Below, in pieces: positions 8,106 to 16,934 of a stretch of DNA of 64,000 nt. The stretch lies in NCBI RefSeq assembly GCF_017498565.1, contig NZ_CP071794.1, positions 372,001-436,000 of the forward strand. Direction: 5' to 3'. The notes under the pieces were generated by a model, which saw nothing but the letters and a program-made list of their open reading frames with translations, searched no databases and was not told the DNA's origin. A program made the translations under genes and the position numbers. Numbering within the stretch: the stretch's first letter is position 1; the number at the start of each line of letters is the position of its first letter. Source of the stretch: Parasphingorhabdus cellanae. Lineage in GTDB: Bacteria > Pseudomonadota > Alphaproteobacteria > Sphingomonadales > Sphingomonadaceae.

Positions 8106-9764
8106 ATGCATCCTGTACCATCTCAAAAATATCGCCCCTTTGGCCAAATTGATTTGCCCGACCGCCAATGGCCGTCTCGCGTCATCGACAAGGCTCCACG
8201 CTGGCTCTCCACCGACCTTAGGGATGGCAATCAGGCGCTCATTGATCCGATGGATGCGCAGAAGAAACAGCGTTTCTTTGATCTGCTCGTCAAAATCGGG
8301 ATCAAGGAAATTGAAGTCGGTTTCCCGTCTGCCGGTGCGACGGACTTTGATTTCATCAGCGGCCTGGTCAAGTCGGACAGCATACCAGATGATGTCATGG
8401 TGCAGGTGCTGACCCAGTCCCGCCGTGATCTGATCGAAACCAGCTTCGCCAGCCTGGAAGGCGCGAAGCAGGCGATTGTCCATCTCTATAATGCGGTTTC
8501 GCCAGCATGGCGTGATGTTGTCTTCAAGCTAGGCAAGGACGGCGTGAAGGATATTGCCAAGGAAGGCGCAACCATCCTGCGCGAACAAGCAGAAAAATAT
8601 CCTGATACTGACTGGCATTTCGAATATTCACCGGAAACCTTCTCCACAGCCGAAATCGATTTCAGCCTCGAAGTCTGCGAAACCGTGATGGATATTATCG
8701 AGCCAACGGCAGAGAAACCGCTGATCCTTAACCTGCCAGCGACAGTCGAGGCATCGACGCCCAATATCTATGCCGACCAGGTGGAGTGGATGTGCAAGCA
8801 TATCAGCAAGCGCGACCACGTCGTGATCAGCCTGCACACCCATAATGATCGTGGTTCGGGCATTGCGGCATCGGAACTCGGCTTGATGGCTGGCGCGGAC
8901 CGCGTCGAAGGCTGTCTGTTCGGCAATGGTGAGCGCACCGGCAATGTCGATCTGGTGACGCTGGGCCTCAATATGTACACGCAGGGTGTTGACCCGAAAC
9001 TTGATTTTTCCAACATGGATGAAATTGTCAATACAGTCGAATATTGCAATCAACTGCCCGTGCCAGAACGCCACCCCTATGCTGGAGAGCTGGTCTTCAC
9101 GGCTTTTTCCGGCTCGCATCAGGACGCAATCAAAAAAGGCTTTGCAGCGCAGGAACAGCGCAATGACGAGCTGTGGAATGTCCCGTATCTGCCGATTGAT
9201 CCGCGCGACATCGGCCGTGACTATGAAGCGGTGATCCGGGTCAACAGCCAGTCCGGCAAGGGCGGTATCGCCTGGATATTGGAACAGGATTACGGGCTAA
9301 AACTGCCTAAGCGTCTGCAAGCCAATTTCAGCCGCACGGTGCAGGAGCTGGCTGACGAGACAAGCCGGGAACTGTCTGCCGAAGATATCTGGGGTGCGTT
9401 CCAGAAACGCTATCATCTCGATGGCGGCGGCGATTACAGCCTGATCGACTATCAGGAGAGCCAGACCGGCGGCGAACGCATATTTGTCGGAAAGGTCAAA
9501 GGCCCCGATGGCGAAACGTCCGTCAGTGGTCGCGGCAATGGCCTGATATCGAGCGTTGTTGACGCCCTCGCCTCTTCATTGGGCATCACGCTGGAAATCA
9601 TGGATTATCAGGAACATGCACTGGGTTCAGGCAAAGACGCGCAGGCCGCGGCCTATGTCGAATGCAAAACCGGAGATGGTCGCGAATTCTATGGTGTCGG
9701 TATCAATAGCGATGTCGCAAGGGCCTCGGTTGAAGCGCTGCTCAGTGCCGTAAACCGGATTTAG
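8106..9764 (+). CDS. leuA: 2-isopropylmalate synthase
   Basis: Condenses acetyl-CoA with 2-oxoisovalerate, the first committed step to leucine. The 552-residue length and the N-terminal KYRPF plus DRQWPSRVIDKAPRW mark the long LeuA subtype. The catalytic barrel shows STDLRDGNQALIDPM, EVGFPSAGATDFDF and HTHNDRGSGIAASELG (metal-binding HxH). The C-terminal LeuA dimerisation/allosteric domain follows from about residue 420, ending GVGINSDVARASVEALLSAVNR. The ATG at 8106 fits homologues; a TTG at 8070 would add 12 residues. The leader terminator implies leucine-linked control. Confidence 0.95.
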   Translation: MHPVPSQKYRPFGQIDLPDRQWPSRVIDKAPRWLSTDLRDGNQALIDPMDAQKKQRFFDLLVKIGIKEIEVGFPSAGATDFDFISGLVKSDSIPDDVMVQVLTQSRRDLIETSFASLEGAKQAIVHLYNAVSPAWRDVVFKLGKDGVKDIAKEGATILREQAEKYPDTDWHFEYSPETFSTAEIDFSLEVCETVMDIIEPTAEKPLILNLPATVEASTPNIYADQVEWMCKHISKRDHVVISLHTHNDRGSGIAASELGLMAGADRVEGCLFGNGERTGNVDLVTLGLNMYTQGVDPKLDFSNMDEIVNTVEYCNQLPVPERHPYAGELVFTAFSGSHQDAIKKGFAAQEQRNDELWNVPYLPIDPRDIGRDYEAVIRVNSQSGKGGIAWILEQDYGLKLPKRLQANFSRTVQELADETSRELSAEDIWGAFQKRYHLDGGGDYSLIDYQESQTGGERIFVGKVKGPDGETSVSGRGNGLISSVVDALASSLGITLEIMDYQEHALGSGKDAQAAAYVECKTGDGREFYGVGINSDVARASVEALLSAVNRI

Positions 9765-9868
9765 CACCCGGATTAAGCAATCGGTTAAAATAACAGTGGA
9801 ATCCGCTGCCGCTTGCGGTATGGCGGACTTCTAAGCTTTTCTGTTTAGCCTTTTCTATTGGGGACTTT

Positions 9869-10840
9869 ATGACTTTACCTGCCATATTCGACAATCTTCG
9901 CCTGCCGCTTATCGGTTCACCTCTGTTTATCGTATCGGGACCGGAATTGGTCATTGCGCAGTGTAAAGCCGGTATCGTCGGATCCTTCCCCGCCCTCAAC
10001 GCGCGGCCGCAAAGCCTGCTCGACGAGTGGATGCACCAGATTACCGAGGAGCTGGCCGCATGGAACCGGGACAATCCCGACAAGCCGGCGGCGCCCTTTG
10101 CGGTGAATCAGATCGTCCATAAGTCCAATGACCGACTTGATCAGGACATGGCGACCTGTGCCAAGTGGAAAGTGCCGCTGATCATCACTTCTTTGGGTGC
10201 CATCGAAGATCTCAATACCGCAGTCCATGGCTGGGGCGGGATTACGATGCATGACATTATCAACGACCGCTTTGCGCATAAAGCGATTGAGAAAGGTGCA
10301 GATGGCCTGATCCCCGTCGCTGCCGGTGCTGGCGGCCATGCTGGTGTCATCTCTCCTTTTGCTCTGATGCAGGAAATTCGCCAATGGTTTGACGGCCCGG
10401 TCGCTTTGTCCGGCTCTATCGGTTGCGGCGCCTCCATATTGGGTGCGCAAGCCATGGGCGCAGACCTCGGCTATATGGGCTCAGCGTTTATTGCGACCAA
10501 GGAAGCCAATGCCGATCAAGGCTATAAAGACGGTATTGTTGAAGGCCGTGCCAAAGATATTGTCTATTCCGACCTGTTCACTGGTGTCAGCGGCAATTAT
10601 CTGCGTGGTTCGATAGAAAATGCCGGCCTCGATCCCGATGATCTGCCACAAGGCGACTATAAGACCATGAACTTCGGCTCCGGCGGCAATACCGAGAAAA
10701 AGGCCTGGAAAGACATCTGGGGCAGTGGTCAGGGCATAGGTGCGATTGATGAAGTCCGCTCGGTTCAGGATATGGTCGACCGGTTGATTGCTGAGTATCA
10801 GGAAGCACGCGACAGTTTGGCGACACGATTTAACTATTAA
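9869..10840 (+). CDS. Nitronate monooxygenase (2-nitropropane dioxygenase family)
   Basis: FMN-dependent TIM-barrel enzyme likely to oxidise alkyl nitronates such as propionate-3-nitronate, a detoxification role. The 323-residue product has the N-terminal PLIGSPLFIVSGPELVIA, the FMN-phosphate segment PVAAGAGGHAGVISPF with its His, and GSIGCGASILGAQAMGADLGYMG. GGGGAC lies at good spacing before the ATG. It is followed after 23 bases by a serine hydrolase gene on the same strand, possibly co-transcribed. Confidence 0.85.
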   Translation: MTLPAIFDNLRLPLIGSPLFIVSGPELVIAQCKAGIVGSFPALNARPQSLLDEWMHQITEELAAWNRDNPDKPAAPFAVNQIVHKSNDRLDQDMATCAKWKVPLIITSLGAIEDLNTAVHGWGGITMHDIINDRFAHKAIEKGADGLIPVAAGAGGHAGVISPFALMQEIRQWFDGPVALSGSIGCGASILGAQAMGADLGYMGSAFIATKEANADQGYKDGIVEGRAKDIVYSDLFTGVSGNYLRGSIENAGLDPDDLPQGDYKTMNFGSGGNTEKKAWKDIWGSGQGIGAIDEVRSVQDMVDRLIAEYQEARDSLATRFNY

Positions 10841-10863
10841 GACCAGTTTCAAGGCGAGATAAA

Positions 10864-11997
10864 ATGACGGATCGAATTCAAGGCGTTTGTGATCCACGTT
10901 TTGAAGCCGTCAGAGACGCCTTCAAAGCCAATTTTAGCGACCATAATGATATCGGCGCATCGGTCGCTATCACCTATCAAGGGGAGTTTGTGGTTGATCT
11001 GTGGGGTGGTCATCTTGACGCCGAACGGACAACAGCTTGGCAGGAAGATACAATCGTCAACGTTTGGTCGAGTACCAAAACAATGGCGGCAATGTCGTTG
11101 CTACTATTGGCTGATCGCGGAGAAGTTGATCTCCATGCACCAGCAGCAAAATACTGGCCTGAATTTTCGCAAAACGGCAAAGAAAATGTCGAAGTCCGCC
11201 ATTTCTTAAGTCATACCGCTGGCCTCTCCGGCATGGATGAGCCGGTTGAGGGCGATGCCCTGTATGATTGGGATTGGATGACGAATAGCCTGGCACGTCA
11301 GAAACCCTGGTGGAAACCCGGTACACAGTCTGGATATCACGCGATAACACAGGGCCATCTCATTGGGGAGGTTGTTCGCCGTGTTACCGGCCAATCAATC
11401 GGAAATTTCTTCCGGCAAGAAATTGCAGAACCCATGGACGCTGACTTTCACATTGGCACGCCTGCAAATCTGGATAGCCGGATCGGTAATTTGATCCCGC
11501 CAGAAGCAGCCATCGAGATCGAAGATAATCAATCGATCGCCTCTCGGACATTTGCTAACCCAAAAGTCGATGCTACTGAACCGCGCAGACACAAATGGCG
11601 CGAAGCAGAGATTCCGGCTGCCAATGGCCATGGTAACGCCCGTTCCATCGTTCGTGCGCAGACAGCCATGGCAAACGGCGGCGGCGCATTTGGCAAGACG
11701 CTGATGTCAGACGCGGGGGCCAAGCGCATTTTTGAACAACAGTCGGCGGGCCTCGACCTCGTTCTGAATGTGCCCATGGTCTTTGGCATGGGTTATGGCC
11801 TGAACAATGAACTCATGCCCATAAGTCCCAATAAAAATACCTGTTTCTGGGGCGGATATGGTGGCTCTACGGTTGTGGTTGATCAGGATCAGCGTCTTTG
11901 TTTTTCATATGTCATGAACCGGATGGAATCTGGTCTTTTGGGCGATCCAAGAGGGCTAGGTCTCGTTCAAGCCATGTATGCTTCACTACTGGAATAA
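10864..11997 (+). CDS. Serine hydrolase of the beta-lactamase/esterase VIII family
   Basis: 377-residue penicillin-binding-protein-like hydrolase. The nucleophile motif SxxK appears as SSTK in NVWSSTKTMAAM at about residues 72-75. The second motif Tyr is in SGYHAITQGHLIGEVV, and the third region is WGGYGGSTVVVD. This arrangement matches family VIII carboxylesterases and EstB-like proteins rather than true class C beta-lactamases, and there is no signal peptide, so it is probably a cytoplasmic esterase or amidase. Substrate is unknown. Start ATG chosen for position after AAGGCGAG. Confidence 0.8.
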   Translation: MTDRIQGVCDPRFEAVRDAFKANFSDHNDIGASVAITYQGEFVVDLWGGHLDAERTTAWQEDTIVNVWSSTKTMAAMSLLLLADRGEVDLHAPAAKYWPEFSQNGKENVEVRHFLSHTAGLSGMDEPVEGDALYDWDWMTNSLARQKPWWKPGTQSGYHAITQGHLIGEVVRRVTGQSIGNFFRQEIAEPMDADFHIGTPANLDSRIGNLIPPEAAIEIEDNQSIASRTFANPKVDATEPRRHKWREAEIPAANGHGNARSIVRAQTAMANGGGAFGKTLMSDAGAKRIFEQQSAGLDLVLNVPMVFGMGYGLNNELMPISPNKNTCFWGGYGGSTVVVDQDQRLCFSYVMNRMESGLLGDPRGLGLVQAMYASLLE

Positions 11998-12145
11998 TCC
12001 GAGCTTCCTCCGCTTGTTGCGCCGGTCCAGATATGATTTGCCGTTCAACCCCTAACTGTCCGGACGAACGGTTAGGCTTAGTAGCGCCGCTTAACTATTG
12101 ATCATCGTTATGATAACCCGACCATCCACTTGGAGCGAAAACAGA

Positions 12146-12742
12146 ATGCAAACAGCGAAATGGATGAGACTGAAATATGCAGGACTGGCAATTTTCTGCT
12201 GCCTGTCCTCGGCATCAGCGTCTGAGGTCAAAACGATCCCCGACAATGAAACGCTGGTGATGCGGATCATTTTCGATGATTGCCTGGGTTTCATTCAAAA
12301 AGACATCACACCATTTCAGGGCCTGTTGCTTTTGCCAATAACGGTCAAAGGCAGCGATGCGCTGCGCGCACGCTACACCGAAAATGGGGCGATACATCAT
12401 CTATTTTCTGATCGCTATGTTGTGGCTTGGGGAGAGGATAGCGACGATCGCTATTGCATAGTTCTTACGTCCAGACCTTCTGATCAACCCATGATGTTGG
12501 GCGTAAAGCGGGCTGGCTTTCTGAAACGCCTGACCAAGCGCGCCGATGCAGCGGGCATGACCGAAAACAACATGCCCGGACCTTTTTCACCGCTATATAC
12601 CATGTCATGGCGTTCGCCTGATGAAGATGGCCAGTCCGGACTCAGAATGGTTGTCATGCCCTCGGGTAGTTCGAAAGATAAGCAGATAGCCGATGCTGGG
12701 ATTATTGTCGTGGCCCAGAGCATTAGCGGCCAGGAAGACTAA
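12146..12742 (+). CDS. Exported protein of unknown function
   Basis: Not recognised. From the ATG at 12146 the product is 198 residues: a basic start (MQTAKWMRLK), a hydrophobic segment (YAGLAIFCCLSSASA) ending in a signal-peptidase-like ASA, then a soluble mature part with two Cys (DDCLGF and RYCIVL) that could pair in the periplasm. GGAG lies about 10 nt before this ATG. The frame is open from 12098, but that would put 16 residues ahead of the signal peptide. No near operon partner: the next gene is convergent. Confidence 0.6.
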   Translation: MQTAKWMRLKYAGLAIFCCLSSASASEVKTIPDNETLVMRIIFDDCLGFIQKDITPFQGLLLLPITVKGSDALRARYTENGAIHHLFSDRYVVAWGEDSDDRYCIVLTSRPSDQPMMLGVKRAGFLKRLTKRADAAGMTENNMPGPFSPLYTMSWRSPDEDGQSGLRMVVMPSGSSKDKQIADAGIIVVAQSISGQED

Positions 12743-12748
12743 GCGGGC

Positions 12749-12853
12749 TTATTCGCTCTGCGTTCGGGGTTTTGCCTTCAAATAGATGCCGCCGCCCAAT
12801 TTTTCAGAATGGTCAGACGATTGCTGGCCCGAAAGAGCCAGTATCGAAACCAT
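12749..12853 (-). CDS. Possible small ORF downstream of mltG (weak)
   Basis: A 34-codon frame (starts MVSILALSG, ends KAKPRTQSE) lies just after mltG and in the same frame: 46 sense codons follow the mltG TAG without another stop. It could be a small gene, an eroded C-terminal extension of MltG or chance. There is no clear Shine-Dalgarno sequence. Low confidence. Confidence 0.15.
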   Translation of the reverse strand: MVSILALSGQQSSDHSEKLGGGIYLKAKPRTQSE

Positions 12854-12889
12854 CAGGCTATTGAGCAAACGACCTGCGATATTCTCTTC

Positions 12890-13861
12890 CTACATCTCAC
12901 CGCGTTCACGGCGGATAGCGAACCATTTTTCGACATTGGCATTATGCTCGGCCAGTGTTTTTGCGAAAACGTGGCCGCCTTTGCCATCGGCGACAAAGAA
13001 CAGATAATCGCTGTCAGCGGGATCAAGCACAGCTTCGATCGACGCCCGCCCGGGATTGGCGATCGGCCCCTTAGGCAATCCTACCATGGAATAGGTGTTG
13101 TAATCATTTACCGCCGCAATTTCCGATTGCCGGATGCGGCGACCCAGCGGCTTACCCTTGGTGATCGGATAGATAATCGTCGGATCGGCCTGTAGCATCA
13201 TGTTACGATTGACGCGGTTGCTGTAAACCGCCGCAACCGTTCGGCGCTCGCGGGCTAGAGCGGTTTCTTTCTCGACAATGGCTGCCAATATAATAGCTTC
13301 TTCCGGCGTTTTGACCACGCTGGCGGCGGTCTTTTTGGGCCAAAGCTCTGCAATTGTTTCCGTCATCGCCTTTTGCATCCTTGCGACGACAGCGGCTCGC
13401 GATTCTCCGCGCTCGAAACTATAGCTGTCCGGCAATATCGATCCCTCCGCCGGTACCGGGATCTCACCCGTCAGCAGTTTTTCTGCCATCAGCTTCTCAT
13501 GCACAATGATTGATGGTGTGCCTTCGGGAATAGTGATCAGGCGCTGAATGGTTTTTCCGCCCTGCAATATATTCAATATCGTCGCATTGCTTGCGCCGGC
13601 GGGGATGATGAATTCACCCGCTTTGATCGGTTCCGATCCGCCAAAAATCTTGGCGCGATTCAGAAACGCATCCGCGGACTTGATCGCGCCCTCTTCCTCT
13701 AATGCCTGAGCCGCCATGCTGAGGCTTGAACCGGATTTGATGATAATTGCTTGCTCATTCTCAAGCGGTCCACTGGCATTCCAGCCATAGATGAAGTTGC
13801 CGGCTACCAGTCCGAAAATAACCGTTGCGATTATAAGGATAAGGCAACCGAAGCGCCGCAT
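12890..13861 (-). CDS. mltG: Endolytic murein transglycosylase MltG
   Basis: YceG/MltG family inner-membrane enzyme that cuts nascent glycan strands and is thought to end their polymerisation. One N-terminal membrane segment (residues 5-24) is followed by a LysM-like region and the YceG domain with the catalytic Glu in ILAAIVEKETALARER, then LPKGPIANPGRASIEAVL and FVADGKGGHVFAKTLAEHN. At 323 residues it is normal length. It starts 8 bases after the fabF stop, as the last gene of the fatty-acid cluster, an arrangement common in alphaproteobacteria. Confidence 0.93.
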   Translation of the reverse strand: MRRFGCLILIIATVIFGLVAGNFIYGWNASGPLENEQAIIIKSGSSLSMAAQALEEEGAIKSADAFLNRAKIFGGSEPIKAGEFIIPAGASNATILNILQGGKTIQRLITIPEGTPSIIVHEKLMAEKLLTGEIPVPAEGSILPDSYSFERGESRAAVVARMQKAMTETIAELWPKKTAASVVKTPEEAIILAAIVEKETALARERRTVAAVYSNRVNRNMMLQADPTIIYPITKGKPLGRRIRQSEIAAVNDYNTYSMVGLPKGPIANPGRASIEAVLDPADSDYLFFVADGKGGHVFAKTLAEHNANVEKWFAIRRERGEM

Positions 13862-13868
13862 GATGGGG

Positions 13869-15122
13869 CTATACCGCCTTCATAATGACGCTGGCGTTAG
13901 TCCCGCCAAAGCCGAAGCTGTTGCTGAGCACTGCTTTAACCTCACGCTTTTTGGCGACATGCGGCACCAGATCAACACCAGCGCAGCTCTCTTCCGGATC
14001 GTCCAGATTGAGCGTTGGCGGAACAGTCTGATCACGCAACGCCAATATTGAGAATATCGCCTCAACAGCGCCTGCCCCACCCAGCAAATGGCCAATGGCG
14101 GATTTGGTCGAACTCATCGACATCGTCTTGACATCATCGCCAAATAAACGGCGCACCGCCGCCAGTTCCAGGACATCGGCCATGGTCGATGTGCCATGGG
14201 CGTTGACATAGTCAATATCAGAAGTCGAAAGGCCAGAGCGTTTCAGCGCCATCTCCATCGAACGATAAGCCCCCACGCCATCTGGATGCGGTGCTGTTAC
14301 GTGGTGCGCATCGCCAGAAAGGCCATATCCGACAACTTCAGCATAGATATTCGCGCCGCGCGCCTTGGCGCGTTCATATTCTTCCAGAACGACAACACCT
14401 GCGCCCTCTCCCATGACGAAACCATCACGGTTTTTGTCATAAGGGCGCGAGGCGCCTTCTGGATTATCGTTATTTGTCGACAGCGCTTTGGCCTGCGCGA
14501 AACCGGCAATTCCGATCGGGCAAATCGTTGCTTCCGCACCGCCAGCCAACATGACATCAGCATCATCCAAAGCGATCATCCGTGCCGCATCGCCAATGCT
14601 GTGCGCACCGGTCGAACAGGCGGTCACAACAGCATGGTTAGGACCCATCAAGCCATATTTGATCGAAACCTGACCAGAAATCAGATTGATCAGGCGCCCG
14701 TGGACAAAGTGCGGGCTGACCCGGCCCGGGCCGCGCTCATGCAAAACGAGCGATTCTTTTTCAATACCCGGTAATCCGCCAATGCCGGAGCCGATTGAAC
14801 AACCAGTACGCAGCTTGTCCTCATCGCTCATCTCGGTCAGGCCAGCATCTTCCAACGCTTGTCCGGCGGCATCAATACCATAAACAATGAATGGGTCTAC
14901 CTGACGCTGGACCTTGTGGTCGACGCGCAAATTCGGGTCAAAACCATATTCATGGTCAGCGGGCTTCACTTCGCAGGCAATGTGACATTTCTGATCAGAA
15001 GCATCAAAGCGTGTGATCTTTCCAGCACCGGATTTCGAAGCAAGGATATTGCTCCAGCTTGTTTCCACATCTCCGCCAAGAGGGGTTACCAAACCCAGTC
15101 CGGTCACTACAACACGACGCAT
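13869..15122 (-). CDS. fabF: 3-oxoacyl-ACP synthase II
   Basis: Elongating condensing enzyme (KASII) of type II fatty-acid synthesis, which extends acyl-ACP with malonyl-ACP and is needed for cis-vaccenate formation. The 417-residue product has the active-site Cys in VVTACSTGAHSIG and the two catalytic His in VNAHGTSTMADVLE and KSAIGHLLGGAGAVEA. The glycine-rich end SFGFGGTNASVI is typical. It lies 158 bases after acpP with a hairpin in the gap, so its level may be lower than that of acpP. Confidence 0.97.
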   Translation of the reverse strand: MRRVVVTGLGLVTPLGGDVETSWSNILASKSGAGKITRFDASDQKCHIACEVKPADHEYGFDPNLRVDHKVQRQVDPFIVYGIDAAGQALEDAGLTEMSDEDKLRTGCSIGSGIGGLPGIEKESLVLHERGPGRVSPHFVHGRLINLISGQVSIKYGLMGPNHAVVTACSTGAHSIGDAARMIALDDADVMLAGGAEATICPIGIAGFAQAKALSTNNDNPEGASRPYDKNRDGFVMGEGAGVVVLEEYERAKARGANIYAEVVGYGLSGDAHHVTAPHPDGVGAYRSMEMALKRSGLSTSDIDYVNAHGTSTMADVLELAAVRRLFGDDVKTMSMSSTKSAIGHLLGGAGAVEAIFSILALRDQTVPPTLNLDDPEESCAGVDLVPHVAKKREVKAVLSNSFGFGGTNASVIMKAV

Positions 15123-15162
15123 TCTATGCTCCTTATATCGGACTTGCGTGAAGCCCTAATTC

Positions 15163-15214
15163 AAAAGCGGCCACCGGTTTCAGGAAATGCTTCCCAGGCC
15201 GGTGAGCCGCTTTG
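15163..15214 (-). terminator. Partial terminator between acpP and fabF
   Basis: Inverted repeat read on the minus strand: CAAAGCGGC and an ACCGG block pair with CCGGT and GCCGCTTTTG across a ~20-nt loop. The tail is TTTTGAATT, modest as a U-tract. It follows acpP and precedes fabF, so it probably uncouples the very high acpP expression from fabF. Confidence 0.5.
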
Positions 15215-15280
15215 TAATCATTTAGCGATCATTGGCCCCAGAATGTCGGCCCAAAACATTGGCCCGCATCCCAAAATCAA

Positions 15281-15517
15281 TTAACCCTTGTTTTTGTCGA
15301 TGAAATCAATTGCATCTTTGACAGTAGCGATTTTTTCAGCCGCATCGTCAGGAATTTCGACGCTGAATTCTTCTTCGAAAGCCATCACAAGCTCAACAAT
15401 GTCGAGGCTGTCAGCGCCAAGATCATCGATGAATGCCGCTTCTTCGGTCACTTTGTCAGCTTCTACACCAAGATGTTCAACAACAATCTTTTTTACGCGG
15501 TCTGCAGTCTCACTCAT
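15281..15517 (-). CDS. acpP: Acyl carrier protein
   Basis: Carrier of growing acyl chains in fatty-acid synthesis. The 78-residue acidic protein carries the phosphopantetheine site Ser37 in [10 protein letters not shown]. The frame extends upstream to 15580, but [12 protein letters not shown] is the standard ACP N-terminus and has GAAGGAACTCTC upstream, so ATG 15517 is the start. It lies in the fabD-fabG-orf-acpP-fabF order; a ~100-base gap separates it from the preceding gene, so it may have its own promoter. Confidence 0.97.
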   Translation of the reverse strand: MSETADRVKKIVVEHLGVEADKVTEEAAFIDDLGADSLDIVELVMAFEEEFSVEIPDDAAEKIATVKDAIDFIDKNKG

Positions 15518-15613
15518 GAGAGTTCCTTCTTCGTTTATTAGTTTCTCTTTTGTCCTAGTGGCATGCTGCGCCGCTTGCAAGAGGGCAAGAGCAGCTTTGT
15601 GTTAACAGAGCGA

Positions 15614-16150
15614 TTATCGCCGTAGCTCATCGTTGCGGAAATCTTCCTCGATATCATAAAGGGTTCCGCGCCATTCCCAGTAATTGTAAACCAGCTCCCG
15701 CAGATCCTGGTCTTCGGGATAGCCTTTTGCGGATAATGCCTTGTCCATCTTACCCGATAAAAAAGCATCCTTGAGGATATGCCGGCCTGTTGATTTTACG
15801 TTATCCGTATAAAACTGGTCAAGAAACGGTTTAAAGTCGCCCAGTTCCTGAATTTGCTTCATCAGACCTTCTTCCAGCATCCACCCGTCCATTAGCACAA
15901 CGCGAAAAGCGCCGCGTGTTTGGATATCGGACCAACCGTTTCTTGCCTGACAACTATCCGCCAACTCTTTCACTGATTCAAACGCTTCGACCTCTTCGCC
16001 TTTCCTCATCATAGCAGCATAGGTCTGCGCCTTATCGGCCGAAACTTGGCTGCTGATGCAATCCAGATTTTCTATGGTCAGCAAGCCTTCCGTCGGCATA
16101 GCCGTTTGAGGGCTTGCGGCCATCGCTAAAAAAATGGCGGAAAATATCAT
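15614..16150 (-). CDS. Exported protein of unknown function between fabG and acpP
   Basis: 178-residue protein with a short signal peptide (MIFSAIFLAMAASPQTA). The mature part is helical-looking and acidic, with two Cys (NLDCIS, DSCQAR) that may form a disulfide. It starts 9 bases after the fabG stop with AAGGG before the ATG, so it is co-transcribed with fabD-fabG. I do not recognise a domain. A periplasmic protein inside the fatty-acid cluster is unusual. Confidence 0.65.
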   Translation of the reverse strand: MIFSAIFLAMAASPQTAMPTEGLLTIENLDCISSQVSADKAQTYAAMMRKGEEVEAFESVKELADSCQARNGWSDIQTRGAFRVVLMDGWMLEEGLMKQIQELGDFKPFLDQFYTDNVKSTGRHILKDAFLSGKMDKALSAKGYPEDQDLRELVYNYWEWRGTLYDIEEDFRNDELRR

Positions 16151-16159
16151 AAGGCCCTT

Positions 16160-16903
16160 TTAGCTTATCATTGCCATGCCGCCGTTCACGTGCAGCGTTT
16201 GTCCCGTGACATAAGACGCTTCATCACTGGCCAAATATGTAACCGCTGCACCAATATCGCCTCCGGCGCCCATTTTTCCGGCAGGGATTTTGCGATTTAT
16301 CTCATCCTTTTGCGCATCGGTCAGTGCATCCGTCATCGGAGATGCGATAAAGCCGGGCGAAACACAGTTGACGGTAATACCGCGTGAGGCCAATTCCTGT
16401 GCCAACGCTTTGGACATGCCGACCAGCCCGGCTTTTGAGGCGACATAGTTGACTTGCCCGGGATTACCGGTTGCGCCCACTACCGAAGTAATCGAGATGA
16501 TCCGGCCATGGCGTGCTTTCATCATTGGCCGTGCTGCGGCGCGGGCCAGGCGGAATGCGGATTCCAGATTTATGTTCAGCACGTCGGACCAATCTTCATC
16601 CGACATGCGCATCACCAGCCCGTCGCGTGTAATACCTGCGTTATTGATCAGAATGTCCAGCTTGCCGAGCTTTTCGATAACGCGGGGAACCAGTTCATTC
16701 ACTTCTTCCGCATTAGACAGGTCGCATGGCAGAACCACATGGCCTTCGCCCTTCAATTCCGGAACGACGTCCATTAGCGCCAGCTTGCGTGTGCCAGACA
16801 ATGCAATCGTCGCACCGCGGTCTGCCAGTGATTTGGCAATGGCCGACCCTATGCCGCCGGATGCGCCGGTTACCAGCGCGGTCATTCCTGTGAGATCAAA
16901 CAT
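16160..16903 (-). CDS. fabG: 3-oxoacyl-ACP reductase
   Basis: NADPH-dependent short-chain dehydrogenase of the fatty-acid cycle. The 247-residue product has the cofactor motif TGASGGIG at residues 12-19, NNAGITRDGL, and the catalytic Ser...Tyr-x-x-x-Lys set (SITSVVGATG...YVASKAG). The C-terminus YVTGQTLHVNGGMAM is typical of FabG. It follows fabD by 31 bases on the same strand. Confidence 0.96.
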   Translation of the reverse strand: MFDLTGMTALVTGASGGIGSAIAKSLADRGATIALSGTRKLALMDVVPELKGEGHVVLPCDLSNAEEVNELVPRVIEKLGKLDILINNAGITRDGLVMRMSDEDWSDVLNINLESAFRLARAAARPMMKARHGRIISITSVVGATGNPGQVNYVASKAGLVGMSKALAQELASRGITVNCVSPGFIASPMTDALTDAQKDEINRKIPAGKMGAGGDIGAAVTYLASDEASYVTGQTLHVNGGMAMIS

Positions 16904-16934
16904 CTTCGTTCCTATCCAATTATCGGAATATTAT

